A stretch of DNA of 64,000 bases, from NCBI RefSeq assembly GCF_000011305.1, contig NC_004369.1:1054001-1118000 (forward strand). The letters run 5' to 3'. The notes under the pieces were generated by a model, which was given only the letters and a program-made list of their open reading frames with translations, was not told the DNA's origin and made no database searches. The stretch comes from Corynebacterium efficiens YS-314. Its GTDB lineage: Bacteria; Actinomycetota; Actinomycetes; Mycobacteriales; Mycobacteriaceae. Made by a program: the position numbers and the translations under genes. Shown piece after piece: positions 49,468 through 58,048 of this stretch (positions within the stretch are counted from its first letter, which is position 1; every line of letters starts with the position of its first letter).

Positions 49468-50022
49468 ATGAGTGTATCTGAAGCAGACCTTCTCGCGGTC
49501 GAAGAACAGCTGGGGAGGGCTCCCCGTGGAGTTCTGGAAATCTCCTACCGGTGCCCGGACGGCGCCCCCGGTGTTGTGATGACCGCACCCAGGTTGGAGG
49601 ACGGCACCCCGTTCCCGACCCTGTACTACCTCACCGATCCACGCCTGACCACCGAGGCCTCCCGCCTCGAGGTGGCGCATGTGATGAAGTGGATGACGGG
49701 CCGCCTCGACACCGATGAGGAGCTCCGTGCCGACTACCAGCGGGCACACGAGTACTTCCTGGCCAAGCGCAACGCGATCGAGGATCTGGGCACCGATTTC
49801 TCCGGTGGTGGCATGCCGGATCGCGTCAAGTGCCTGCACGTCCTGATCGCCTACGCACTGGCGGAGGGACCTGACCACTTCCGGCTGGGTACCGAGGCCG
49901 TGGCGCTTGCCGCGGATCACGGTGAGCTGCGGGGCACCGCCATTCCACAGGACTGGCCGACCACCGCCGACCTCGGCATCGATCTGGGGGACTTTGACTT
50001 CTCCCGGGCGGGGGGACTGTGA
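49468..50022 (+). CDS. DUF501 family protein
   Basis: 184 aa. Contains the DUF501 features GRAPRGVLEISYRCPDGAPGVV, FPTLYYLTDPRL, LEVAHVMKWM and MPDRVKCLHVLIAYALAEGP. The conserved Cys and His residues (RCPDG, CLHVLIAY) suggest a metal or redox site, but the function is unknown. Conserved between the FtsB-like gene and ppx in actinobacteria. The stop overlaps the next start. Confidence 0.88.
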   Translation: MSVSEADLLAVEEQLGRAPRGVLEISYRCPDGAPGVVMTAPRLEDGTPFPTLYYLTDPRLTTEASRLEVAHVMKWMTGRLDTDEELRADYQRAHEYFLAKRNAIEDLGTDFSGGGMPDRVKCLHVLIAYALAEGPDHFRLGTEAVALAADHGELRGTAIPQDWPTTADLGIDLGDFDFSRAGGL

Positions 50023-50990
50023 TGACCCGTTTCGCCGCGGTGGATTGTGGCACCAACTCCATCCGCCTGCTCATCACGGAGGTGACCGCGGATGTTTTCC
50101 GGGAGATCACCCGCGAGAACAGGATCGTGCGCCTGGGCCAGGGCGTGGATGCCACCGGTGAACTAGATCCGGAGGCCATCGAACGCACCCGCGTCGCACT
50201 GACCGAGTACGTCGAACTCATGGAGGCCGAAGGTGTGCAGGTGGTGCGCATGGTGGCCACCGCCGCCACCCGTGACGCCGCCAACCGCGATGCGTTCTTC
50301 TCCATGACCCGCGTCCTGCTCTCACGCATCCGCCCCGGATACCAGGCGGAGGTCATCACCGGTGAGGAGGAGGCGCAGTTGTCCTTCCGTGGTGCGGTAG
50401 CCGATCTGGACCCCGCACAGGGGCCATTCTGCGTCATTGATCTGGGCGGTGGGTCCACGGAATTCATCGTGGGGACCCACGACGGTGAGATCCTCGGCTC
50501 CCACTCCGCACAGATGGGCTGTGTCCGCCTGACCGAACGCATCATGCGCAGTGATCCCCCCACCGCCACGGAGGTCGAGATCGCCCGCGATTATGTCTCC
50601 GAGCGGATCGCGGAGGTCAGCGCCATCGTGCCGATCTCCCGCGCCAACACCTTCGTGGGGGTGGCCGGTACCTTCACCACCATCTCGGCCTGGGTGCAGG
50701 GGCTGGAATCCTATGACCGTGCGGCCATTCACCTCTCGGAGTTGAACTTCGACGCCCTGCGCGTGGTCACCGATGAGATCATCCGCGAATCCGCTGCACA
50801 GCGCGCCGGCAACCCGGTGGTGGATCCGGGGCGCGCCGATGTCATCGCCGGTGGGTCCGTGGTGGTCCAGGGAGCCATCGACCTGGCTGCCCGTGAGGCG
50901 GGGGTCAACTCCATTGTCATCTCGGAGAAGGACATCCTCGATGGTCTCATCCTGGGCCTGGTGGAGGAATACGGCACCGTGGCACCCTAA
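50022..50990 (+). CDS. ppx: Exopolyphosphatase / guanosine pentaphosphate phosphohydrolase
   Basis: 322 aa of the Ppx/GppA family in the ASKHA fold. Phosphate-binding motifs: AAVDCGTNSIRLLI at the N-terminus, CVIDLGGGSTEFIVG in the middle and VGVAGTFTTIS. No C-terminal HD domain, the short actinobacterial form. ATG 50022 overlaps the DUF501 stop; GTG 50019 is one codon earlier. Degrades polyphosphate or pppGpp. Confidence 0.93.
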   Translation: MTRFAAVDCGTNSIRLLITEVTADVFREITRENRIVRLGQGVDATGELDPEAIERTRVALTEYVELMEAEGVQVVRMVATAATRDAANRDAFFSMTRVLLSRIRPGYQAEVITGEEEAQLSFRGAVADLDPAQGPFCVIDLGGGSTEFIVGTHDGEILGSHSAQMGCVRLTERIMRSDPPTATEVEIARDYVSERIAEVSAIVPISRANTFVGVAGTFTTISAWVQGLESYDRAAIHLSELNFDALRVVTDEIIRESAAQRAGNPVVDPGRADVIAGGSVVVQGAIDLAAREAGVNSIVISEKDILDGLILGLVEEYGTVAP

Positions 50991-51056
50991 CCGGGCCCTT
51001 CTCGCCTGACCTGCCGGTGCCATGTTCTATGATGATCTGGTGCCAGCCGGTACGGC

Positions 51057-51130
51057 GCCCCCATAGCCCAATCGGCAGAGGCGGTTGACTTAAAATCAAT
51101 TCAGTGTGGGTTCGAGTCCCACTGGGGGCA
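51057..51130 (+). tRNA. tRNA-Leu (anticodon UAA), short variable loop
   Basis: 74 nt. Acceptor GCCCCCA/TGGGGGC, anticodon stem GTTGA/TCAAT around loop CTTAAAA (anticodon TAA), T-arm GTGGG-TTCGAGT-CCCAC, discriminator A, no encoded CCA. The variable region is only about five bases (TCAGT), class I in shape, whereas Leu tRNAs are usually class II. The anticodon reads UUA. Confidence 0.85.
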
Positions 51131-51139
51131 CAGTAGAGA

Positions 51140-51172
51140 AGTCCCGAGACATCCCTTGTCTCGGGACTTTTT
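51140..51172 (+). terminator. Terminator of the tRNA-Leu gene
   Basis: Perfect 12-bp stem AGTCCCGAGACA/TGTCTCGGGACT (51140-51168) followed by five T. Confidence 0.92.
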
Positions 51173-51250
51173 GCATTCCGTGGGGGAGTGGTGAATCACA
51201 CTGTTGCGTGATGGGTGAGGTAGAACGTAGTATCGCTTGCATTGATCTTT

Positions 51251-51269
51251 TAAGGTTAGCGTTACCTTA
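51251..51269. promoter_or_regulatory. DtxR box upstream of ripA
   Basis: The palindrome TAAGGTTAGCGTTACCTTA closely fits the 19-bp DtxR consensus (TTAGGTTAG centre, AACCTAA end). It lies 40 bp before the ripA ATG, so iron-loaded DtxR should repress ripA. DtxR control of ripA is known in C. glutamicum. Confidence 0.82.
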
Positions 51270-51309
51270 TCTGAAGTGTGCTAACGGTTTGGGAGAAAGG
51301 GAGTCGCTG

Positions 51310-52308
51310 ATGAACAATGCACGCTTGTTGTGGTGTCATTCCGGTGTGGTGAATGTATGTCTCGGGGAGCAGACATTTACCCTGGTGGCCGGGGACCTGC
51401 TGTATGCACCCGAGGGTGCCTTCTGGTCTGACACGGGATCGGGTCTGATTCTGGAGCTGCGGTTCCGCATCCTGGGCATCGATGGGCCCGCGCGACGTAT
51501 CCACCTGGGGCGGGCTTGGGCGGAGCGCATGGTCCATGAGTATTCCCGCTCGCTGTTCGGTGAGGATGCGGTGAGCGGGGACGTCGCAAAGCTCTTTGCG
51601 GACCGCGTGCCCACCCCACCCCTGCCCGCACCCCGGCACGCCCGGGCGGTGGCGCAGACGCTGGCGGCCAACCCCGCCGACCAGACCAGCCTCGAGGAGT
51701 TCGCCGCGCAGCGCGGTGTATCGGCGCGCACCCTCCAACGTCAGTTCCTCAGCTCCACGGGGTACTCCTTCAGTGAGTGGCGCGCAGCGCAGCGCGTATG
51801 CGTGGCCACCAGCCTCCTGGCACATGACTTCAGCATCGCCGTGGTGGCCAACCTGGTCGGTTTCTCGGCCACCAGCAGCCTGACCAGAGCTTTTCGACGC
51901 CACATCGGCACCACCCCGTCCGCCTTCACCACCGGTGGCATCGGCATGGGGGTGGCCGGGACCCCGGCGGCGATCCCCTCGCGCACCACCTTCGCCGCGG
52001 CCACCCGTGATCAGCAGCTGTGGATCTACACCGGTACCGCCACCGTCACCACCCCCGGTTACTGCCGGTTTCTCACCCAGGGGGACATGGCCACCATCCC
52101 GGCGGGCACCCACACACGCATCGATGTGGCCGCAGGATCCATCGCCATCCCCGTGCCCATCGGGGTGGGGGAGCAGGGCATGAGCCTGCAGGAGGTGGCC
52201 ACCCTGCGCGACCAGGAACCTTCCACGGGGTTGATGCTCGTCGAGGAATCCCGGTGGGTGCACCTCGGTAGGGAACTGCTGCCCGCCACGGCACCTGTGT
52301 CGCTCTGA
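51310..52308 (+). CDS. ripA: AraC-family repressor of iron proteins
   Basis: 332 aa from ATG 51310, with GGGAGAAAGGGAG upstream. It has an N-terminal cupin-like region and an AraC double helix-turn-helix at about residues 115-215 ([30 protein letters not shown] and [22 protein letters not shown]). The C-terminal 110 residues form a further beta-rich domain. Length, locus and the DtxR box match C. glutamicum RipA, which represses iron-containing enzymes such as aconitase under iron starvation (recalled). Confidence 0.9.
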
Positions 52309-52416
52309 TGCTTCACCCCTATGGATTACTCGGGTGGTAACGGGAACAAAAACCGATAAACTTTCGTTGTCTTAGCAGTAGTAGTAGAAAAACCAACGAA
52401 AGGATCGGGGAACCTC

Positions 52417-53235
52417 TTGCGCAGCAGCAATCCCGTTTTCAGTTCACTGACAGACACCCAGCGGAGCCACGGCCAGAACTCCTACGCCGGTTATGATCAG
52501 TTCGGCGGGCAGTACCAGACCCAGTACAACGCACCCCAGCAGACTGAGCGTCCGATGACGGTCGATGATGTCATCACCAAGACCGGCATCACGCTGGCGA
52601 TCATTGTTGCCTTCGCAGTCCTGACCTTCGGCGTCTCCCTGGTGAACCCGGGCATGGCGATGATCCTGACCATCATCGGCGCCATCGGTGGTTTCATCAC
52701 CGTGCTGGTGGCCACCTTCGGCAAGAAGTATGGCTCCGCACCAGTGACCATCATCTACGCGGCCTTCGAGGGCCTGTTCGTCGGCGGTATCTCCCTGCTG
52801 TTCTCCGGATTCCTGCAGGGTTACGACGGCGCCGGTGCCCTCATCGGCCAGGCCGTTCTGGGCACCATCGGCGTGTTCTTCGGCATGCTGTTCGTCTACA
52901 AGACCGGCGCCATCAAGGTCACCCCGAAGTTCAACCGCATCATGACCGGCATGATCTTCGGTGTGCTCGTCCTGGTCCTGGGCAACCTCGCCATGTCGCT
53001 GTTCGGCTTCGGCAGCCCGCTGCGTGACGGCGGCATCCTTGCCATCGTCTTCTCCCTGTTCTGCATCGGCCTGGCGGCGTTCAGCTTCCTCACCGACTTC
53101 GACGCAGCCGACAAGATGGTCCGTGAGGGCGTTCCTGCCCGCATGGCCTGGGGCGTGGCCCTCGGCCTGGCCGTCACCCTGGTCTGGCTCTACACCGAGA
53201 TCCTGCGCCTGCTGAGCTACTTCACCAACCGCTAG
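52417..53235 (+). CDS. Bax inhibitor-1/YccA family membrane protein
   Basis: 272 aa. The cytoplasmic N-terminal tail of about 45 residues is Gln/Tyr-rich, followed by seven membrane helices. Family features: VYKTGAIKVTPKFNRIMTGMIFG and the C-terminal SFLTDFDAADKMVREGVPARMAWGVALGL. Starts at TTG 52417 with AAGGATCGGGG upstream. Members are thought to be Ca2+-leak or stress-protection proteins; the role in corynebacteria is unknown. Confidence 0.9.
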   Translation: MRSSNPVFSSLTDTQRSHGQNSYAGYDQFGGQYQTQYNAPQQTERPMTVDDVITKTGITLAIIVAFAVLTFGVSLVNPGMAMILTIIGAIGGFITVLVATFGKKYGSAPVTIIYAAFEGLFVGGISLLFSGFLQGYDGAGALIGQAVLGTIGVFFGMLFVYKTGAIKVTPKFNRIMTGMIFGVLVLVLGNLAMSLFGFGSPLRDGGILAIVFSLFCIGLAAFSFLTDFDAADKMVREGVPARMAWGVALGLAVTLVWLYTEILRLLSYFTNR

Positions 53236-53262
53236 CTCCCGCGCATCTCGAGCGCAAGAAAA

Positions 53263-53308
53263 GCTCCGGCCCGCCCCCTGTGATCAGGGGAGCGGGCCGG
53301 AGTTTCTC
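53263..53308 (+). terminator. Terminator of the BI-1 family gene
   Basis: Stem CTCCGGCCCGC with its complement GCGGGCCGGAG, plus an inner CCCCT/AGGGG extension (53264-53302), followed by TTTCTCTG. It may also serve the convergent lipoprotein gene. Confidence 0.85.
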
Positions 53309-53332
53309 TGTGTATCCGGTGCGACCGGTGTG

Positions 53333-53809
53333 CTACAGGGCGACGACCTGACCGTCCACCTCAACCTGGGAGAAAACCAGGCCCTGGGAGGTTTCGGTCA
53401 CGGCGGAGAGTTCCACGTCGACGTCCTCGATGACTTCCTGCTCGCCGACGGTGGTGGTGATGATGCGGGTACCGGAACCGGTGGCGCCGTCCTCATCCCA
53501 GGACACCCACTCGATTGCGGTGAGCTGATCGCTGTTGTCAGCACAGTTCAGGGAGATCACCTGTGGCTCCCGGGTGGGGGCGGCCACACAATCGATGTAA
53601 CCGGGGAGATCAGCAACGGCGACAGCGGTGGTGGTCCCCTCCGCACCAGTGGTCCGGGCGGTGGTTTCCGTGGTGGGGGCGGCAACGCCGGTGGCGGTGT
53701 CGACCTTCACGTCCGAATCATTCTCATTCGGAGGGGTGCACGCGGTGATGGCCAGAGCCGCAGCAGCGGTGACACCGGTGATCAGGAGCTTTCGGGAAAG
53801 GGAAGTCAT
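53333..53809 (-). CDS. Small secreted lipoprotein, unknown function
   Basis: 158 aa. Lipobox ITAC at about residue 23 after a hydrophobic signal. The mature region starts with an acidic Thr-rich linker, then a beta-rich domain with two Cys (YIDCVAAP and SLNCADN), likely disulphide-bonded, and the sequence VIEDVDVELSAVTETSQG. ATG 53809 chosen; a TTG directly precedes it. No recognised family. Confidence 0.8.
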   Translation of the reverse strand: MTSLSRKLLITGVTAAAALAITACTPPNENDSDVKVDTATGVAAPTTETTARTTGAEGTTTAVAVADLPGYIDCVAAPTREPQVISLNCADNSDQLTAIEWVSWDEDGATGSGTRIITTTVGEQEVIEDVDVELSAVTETSQGLVFSQVEVDGQVVAL

Positions 53810-53824
53810 CAAAGATCAAAATCC

Positions 53825-54349
53825 TTAGTTCTCGCCGCGCGGGGTCGCGGCCTTCTCAGAATTGTATGGCTCAGCGGAAACAATCGTAACTGATACAGCG
53901 GAGCCATTGGGAGTAGTGTACTCACGGGTTTCACCCTCGTGTGCACCCAGGATTGCTGCACCGAGCGGGGACTGCTCGGAGTAGGTCTCCAGATCGGGGT
54001 TGTCCGTCGCGGCGGCACGGGTGCCGATCAGGAAGGTCTCCTTGTCGGACTCATCACCGTCGTAGTAGACGTGGACGACGGAACCGACGTTGGCCACGCC
54101 CTCGACGATGCCCTCACGCTCGGTGGTGGCGTTCGCCAGCACCTCGGAGATCTGCTTGATGCGGGCCTCCTCCTGGTCCTGCATCTCGCGGGCCGCGTCG
54201 TAGCCGGCGTTCTCCTTGAGGTCGCCCTCCTCACGACGTTCGTTGATCTCCGCGGCGACAATCGGGCGACGGGCGATGAGGGTGTTGAGCTCCTCCTCCA
54301 GCTTGGCCTTCATTTCAGGCGTGATGTACTGCTTATCTGCACTTGCCAT
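53825..54349 (-). CDS. greA: Transcription elongation factor GreA
   Basis: 174 aa. N-terminal coiled coil with the tip acidic residues in REEGDLKENAGYDAAREMQ, then the FKBP-like C-terminal domain (SPLGAAILGAHEGETREYTTPNG). Reactivates backtracked RNA polymerase by RNA cleavage. ATG 54349 (MASADKQYITPEMKAKL) is the conserved start; the frame is open to 54478. Neighbourhood greA-DUF4307-mca matches mycobacteria. Confidence 0.95.
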   Translation of the reverse strand: MASADKQYITPEMKAKLEEELNTLIARRPIVAAEINERREEGDLKENAGYDAAREMQDQEEARIKQISEVLANATTEREGIVEGVANVGSVVHVYYDGDESDKETFLIGTRAAATDNPDLETYSEQSPLGAAILGAHEGETREYTTPNGSAVSVTIVSAEPYNSEKAATPRGEN

Positions 54350-54524
54350 GGTTTTAACCCTCCCGGGAACTGTAGAGATGTACCACCGGGGCAACCTCCG
54401 GCGCACATGACACAGGCCCCGGGAAAACCGGGGCCAACATTCGGATATGCGCGCGTGGAAGTCGACCAGCGATGTCAACGTACGTTTTCTGGGTGTGATT
54501 TTAGCACAGCCCGACCCCCACGAA

Positions 54525-55028
54525 TTACAGGTTCATATGCGAGGGGATGGTGGTGGAGCAACCGTAGACCCCACCGGAGACCGCGGGCTCCCTGGTGGGG
54601 ATCTGCGTGGTGATACGCACCACGGACTCGGTGCTCGGCTCCACCAGGATCTCCCGGCGACCAACCTCCGCACGGGAGTAATCCAGCGCGGTCACGATGC
54701 AGTAGGTGGGCAGCTCGGGGTTGTCGCGGGTGACATCCACATTCATCTGAAACGTGGAATCATCGATGCGTTCGAAGGCGCCCATGGTGCCGGTGACCGT
54801 CTCCGCCTCGCGACGCTGCATGAACTGCACCAGAGCGATGACAATCGCCACCACGATGACCACCGCCAGCACCGCGATGACCTTGCCGGACCAGCTGTTG
54901 GTTGCCATCGTCTCCCGGTTGCCCCGGTAACGGGAAGCCGGGCGCTGGGTGACGTCAGGAATTTCCGGGGTGCCTGGGACGTTGGAGGGGGAGTTGGGGT
55001 TGTTGCTCATAGCGGAATTCGTCGACAT
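54525..55028 (-). CDS. DUF4307 family membrane protein
   Basis: 167 aa. A Pro/Asn-rich cytoplasmic tail, one membrane helix (VIAVLAVVIVVAIVIALVQFM) and an extracellular beta domain with Cys pairs (PTYCIVTALDYSRAEVGRREI and VYGCSTTIPS). Corresponds to the Rv1081c-type gene that sits between greA and mca in mycobacteria. The start is uncertain among 55052, 55028 and 55010. Function unknown. Confidence 0.85.
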   Translation of the reverse strand: MSTNSAMSNNPNSPSNVPGTPEIPDVTQRPASRYRGNRETMATNSWSGKVIAVLAVVIVVAIVIALVQFMQRREAETVTGTMGAFERIDDSTFQMNVDVTRDNPELPTYCIVTALDYSRAEVGRREILVEPSTESVVRITTQIPTREPAVSGGVYGCSTTIPSHMNL

Positions 55029-55242
55029 CCTAAACAGCCGTTCGGGGAACATACCGCCCAGCCGTGGCGGGACGTATGCATAGACACCTCAACATCTTAG
55101 TCACAGTTGCCCAAAGCAATAACCGGGGTCGACGCGGTTACGTCTATCATTAACTGGATACGTATCAACAAAATATTTCATGAGGTTTTCCGTCCAGCCA
55201 CCCCAGGTTCCGGGAAAAACCTCAAGGAAAGGATGAATACAC

Positions 55243-56118
55243 GTGAGTGGTCTGCGCCTGTTGGCGATCCACGCCCACCCCGACGACGAGTCCAGCAAGG
55301 GCGCCGCCACCATGGCCCGCTATGTCGCAGAGGGCAACCGGGTCATGGTGGTCACCTGCACCGGCGGTGAACGCGGTGACATCCTCAACCCCGCGATGGA
55401 AAAGCCGGGTGTCCTGGAGAACATCCCGGCCATCCGCCGCGAGGAGATGGACAAGGCCATGGAGATCCTCGGCACCGAACACCGCTGGTTGGGATACGCC
55501 GATTCCGGCCTCCCCCAGGGCGATCCACTGCCACCACTGCCCGAGGGGTGCTTCGCGCTCGAGGACAACGAGGTCATCGTCCGTGACCTGGTGGAGATCC
55601 TCCGCGAATTCCGCCCGCATGTGATCATCACCTACGACGAGAACGGTGGTTACCCGCACCCGGATCACCTCAAGGTCCATGAGGTGTCCATGTTGGCGTG
55701 GGAGCGTTCCGGTGATGAGTCCTATGCCCCGGAACTGGGTGAGGCATGGACCCCGTTGAAGCTGTACTACTCCCATGGTTTCATCCGCCAGCGGATGGAG
55801 ATGTTCCACGAGCGGCTGCTGTCAATGGGGCAGCCGAGCCCCTATGCGCCGATGATCGAGCGGTGGGAGAAGAACAAGGCAGACATCATGGCGCGTGTGA
55901 CCACCCAGGTCACCTGTGATGCGTACTTTGAGCAGCGTGATGACGCACTCCGTGCACACGCCACCCAGATCGATCCCGCCGGGGCATTTTTTGGAACTCC
56001 GGTGGAGGTGCAGCGTAGGCTATGGCCTACAGAGGAATTCGAACTGGCCCAGACACGGGTCAGGACCGCCATCCCGGAAGACGACCTGTTCGCCGGTATC
56101 AACCCGGATGCGGACTAG
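55243..56118 (+). CDS. mca: Mycothiol S-conjugate amidase
   Basis: 291 aa zinc amidase that hydrolyses mycothiol conjugates to release mercapturic acids, a detoxification step. The zinc site AHPDDESSKGAAT is at the N-terminus, with GGERGD, YADSGLPQGD and HPDHLKVHEVS further on. GTG 55243 is preceded by AAGGAAAGGATG. Distinguished from MshB by the long middle region and by neighbouring greA and DUF4307. Confidence 0.93.
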   Translation: MSGLRLLAIHAHPDDESSKGAATMARYVAEGNRVMVVTCTGGERGDILNPAMEKPGVLENIPAIRREEMDKAMEILGTEHRWLGYADSGLPQGDPLPPLPEGCFALEDNEVIVRDLVEILREFRPHVIITYDENGGYPHPDHLKVHEVSMLAWERSGDESYAPELGEAWTPLKLYYSHGFIRQRMEMFHERLLSMGQPSPYAPMIERWEKNKADIMARVTTQVTCDAYFEQRDDALRAHATQIDPAGAFFGTPVEVQRRLWPTEEFELAQTRVRTAIPEDDLFAGINPDAD

Positions 56119-56175
56119 TTGGCATCCCTCTGACATCCGTTACCGGATCAGATCCTTCAGGAAGGACGCTCAGGC

Positions 56176-56496
56176 GTGATTGACATCAGCCCCGTGTTGA
56201 CTACCGCAGCCAGCGTGTACAACGACACGACTTTCTTCATCCTTGCCCAGCAGCAGGGAGGTGGCCCCCTGGGCCCCGAGTTCGGGAAGGCCTCCCCGAT
56301 CGGCCTGCTCATCCTGGCGTTGATGGGTGCGGCCATCCTCACCCTCGGGTGGATGTTCCACCGCCGCTGGTCGCGGATGAACCGCCGTCGAATCTTCGCC
56401 GAGCGCAACGGCCTGGATCCCTTTGATATCGAGGGGATCCGGAAGGCCATGGCGGAGGCCGGTCTGAATGATAAATCCAAGAAAGGCTTCCTTTAG
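56176..56496 (+). CDS. Small membrane protein next to mca
   Basis: 106 aa. One membrane segment near residues 40-60 (GLLILALMGAAILTLGWMF) followed by a basic cytoplasmic tail (RRWSRMNRRRIFAER). GTG 56176 with CAGGAAGGACG upstream. It lies between mca and aroF like Rv1083 of M. tuberculosis. Function unknown. Confidence 0.78.
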   Translation: MIDISPVLTTAASVYNDTTFFILAQQQGGGPLGPEFGKASPIGLLILALMGAAILTLGWMFHRRWSRMNRRRIFAERNGLDPFDIEGIRKAMAEAGLNDKSKKGFL

Positions 56497-56510
56497 ATAG
56501 GAAGTGTGTT

Positions 56511-56597
56511 ATGGTCTTCTTCATGTTCGCAGCACGATTTTATTTTCCGACCGGCTCCGGGGCCTTCCCGCGTCAGCTGGCCGTTGATCGTGCCTAG
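56511..56597 (+). CDS. aroR: AroR leader peptide of the aroF attenuator
   Basis: 28-codon open frame ATG 56511 to TAG 56595-56597, with GGAAG upstream. It is very rich in aromatic codons: MVFFMFAARFYF in the first 12, with four Phe and one Tyr by codon 11 and Phe again at codon 12. This matches the AroR leader described for C. glutamicum, where ribosome stalling at these codons controls aroF. Confidence 0.87.
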   Translation: MVFFMFAARFYFPTGSGAFPRQLAVDRA

Positions 56598-56662
56598 CTA
56601 GAACGCGAACAGAACCGGAGCCGAGCAGCACCTCCCCGCAAGGGTCGAGGGGCTGCTTTTTT
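56552..56662 (+). promoter_or_regulatory. Attenuator structures of aroF
   Basis: CGGCTCCGG at 56552-56560, inside the leader frame, is complementary to CCGGAGCCG at 56615-56623. Immediately downstream a terminator hairpin (GCAGC-x-CCTC, 56625-56634, with GAGG-x-GCTGC, 56647-56656) is followed by a run of T. Stalling at the Phe/Tyr codons would cover the first arm. Exactly how this frees or blocks the terminator is not settled from sequence alone. Confidence 0.75.
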
Positions 56663-56735
56663 GTTTCCCCATATGATTTCCCCCATAAACGGTTTCCACA
56701 CCACCATCACCGCCCGAAAGGCAGACCCCAGCACC

Positions 56736-57830
56736 ATGAGCGCCCCAGTGTCCCTCCCCAACCCGGCATCCACCAGCAACAAACGGGTGGTTGCCTTCCA
56801 TGAGCTGCCCAGCCCGGCCGAACTCACCGCCGACAACCCCCTGAGTCCACGTCAGGCGGAGAAGGTTGAGCGCGACCGCCAGGAGATCGCCGATATCTTC
56901 GCCGGCGATGATGACCGCCTCGTGGTTGTGGTCGGCCCGTGTTCGGTCCATGACCCGGAGGCTGCGATCGACTACGCCAACCGCCTGGCGCCCCTGGCCA
57001 AGCGGCTGGACCAGGACCTGAAGATCGTCATGCGTGTCTACTTCGAGAAGCCACGCACCACCGTCGGGTGGAAGGGGCTGATCAATGATCCGCACCTCAA
57101 CGAGACCTACGACATCGCCGAGGGACTGCGCCTGGCACGCAAGGTGCTTATCGACGTTGTGAACCTCGACCTGCCCGTCGGTTGTGAATTCCTCGAACCG
57201 AACAGCCCGCAGTACTACGCCGATGCCGTGGCCTGGGGTGCCATCGGTGCACGCACCACCGAATCCCAGGTCCACCGCCAGCTCGCCTCCGGGATGTCCA
57301 TGCCCATCGGTTTCAAGAACGGCACCGACGGCAATGTCCAGGTTGCCATCGATGCGGTGGAATCCGCCCGGAGCCCCCACTTCTTCTTTGGCACCTCCGA
57401 CCACGGTGCACCCTCGGTGGTGCAGACCGCGGGTAACTCCAACAGCCATATCATCCTCCGTGGTGGCACCACCGGACCCAACCACGATGCGGCATCCGTG
57501 GCGCAGGCCGTGGAGAAGCTGGGGGAGGGGGCACGTCTCATGATCGATGCCTCCCACGCCAACTCAGGCAAGGACCATATCCGTCAGGTCGGTGTGGTCC
57601 GTGAGATCGCCGAGCAGATCGCCGCTGGTGATGAGGCCATCGCCGGCATCATGATCGAGTCCTTCCTCGTCGGTGGCGCCCAGAACCTGGATCCTGCCAG
57701 GCTGAAGATCAACGGCGGTGAGGGGCTGGTCTACGGCCAGTCCGTCACCGACAAGTGCATCGACATCGACACCACCGTCGATCTGCTCGGTGAGCTCGCC
57801 GCGGCGGTCCGTACCCGCCGGCAGGCCTGA
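56736..57830 (+). CDS. aroF: 3-Deoxy-D-arabino-heptulosonate-7-phosphate (DAHP) synthase, class I
   Basis: First step of aromatic amino acid synthesis, 364 aa. Features: VVVVGPCSVHDPEAA with the metal-ligand Cys, MRVYFEKPRTTVGWKGLINDP, IGARTTESQVHRQLASG, ASHANSGKDHIRQ and the C-terminal ESFLVGGAQNL. ATG 56736 (MSAPVSLPN) matches C. glutamicum AroF; the frame is open to 56661, but that part is the attenuator. Regulated by the aroR leader. Confidence 0.95.
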   Translation: MSAPVSLPNPASTSNKRVVAFHELPSPAELTADNPLSPRQAEKVERDRQEIADIFAGDDDRLVVVVGPCSVHDPEAAIDYANRLAPLAKRLDQDLKIVMRVYFEKPRTTVGWKGLINDPHLNETYDIAEGLRLARKVLIDVVNLDLPVGCEFLEPNSPQYYADAVAWGAIGARTTESQVHRQLASGMSMPIGFKNGTDGNVQVAIDAVESARSPHFFFGTSDHGAPSVVQTAGNSNSHIILRGGTTGPNHDAASVAQAVEKLGEGARLMIDASHANSGKDHIRQVGVVREIAEQIAAGDEAIAGIMIESFLVGGAQNLDPARLKINGGEGLVYGQSVTDKCIDIDTTVDLLGELAAAVRTRRQA

Positions 57831-57851
57831 CCGCAGGGAGATCCGGAGTTC

Positions 57852-57976
57852 GACTATCCCGACACGCCGGGGCCCCACAGCCTGACCCGTGGTGGAATAG
57901 TCACATGCATCCGGGGTGGACATGCAACTATTCCGACACACCAGGGGTCCCCGGCCAGGACTGTGTAGCAATAGTC
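57852..57976. repeat. Two 51-bp palindromic direct-repeat units before uppS
   Basis: Unit 1 at 57852-57902 and unit 2 at 57926-57976 are both exactly 51 bp, agree at 36 of 51 positions and are separated by 23 bp. Each has ACTAT near its start and ends AATAGTC, so each can fold as a hairpin (GACTAT...ATAGTC). The first unit begins 22 bp after the aroF stop. Confidence 0.75.
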
Positions 57977-58048
57977 GAACAACGCCCAGACGGGAATCGC
58001 GGTGCGGGGGTGCGCGATATCCCGGTGGTGGGGACTAGACTGTTAAAC

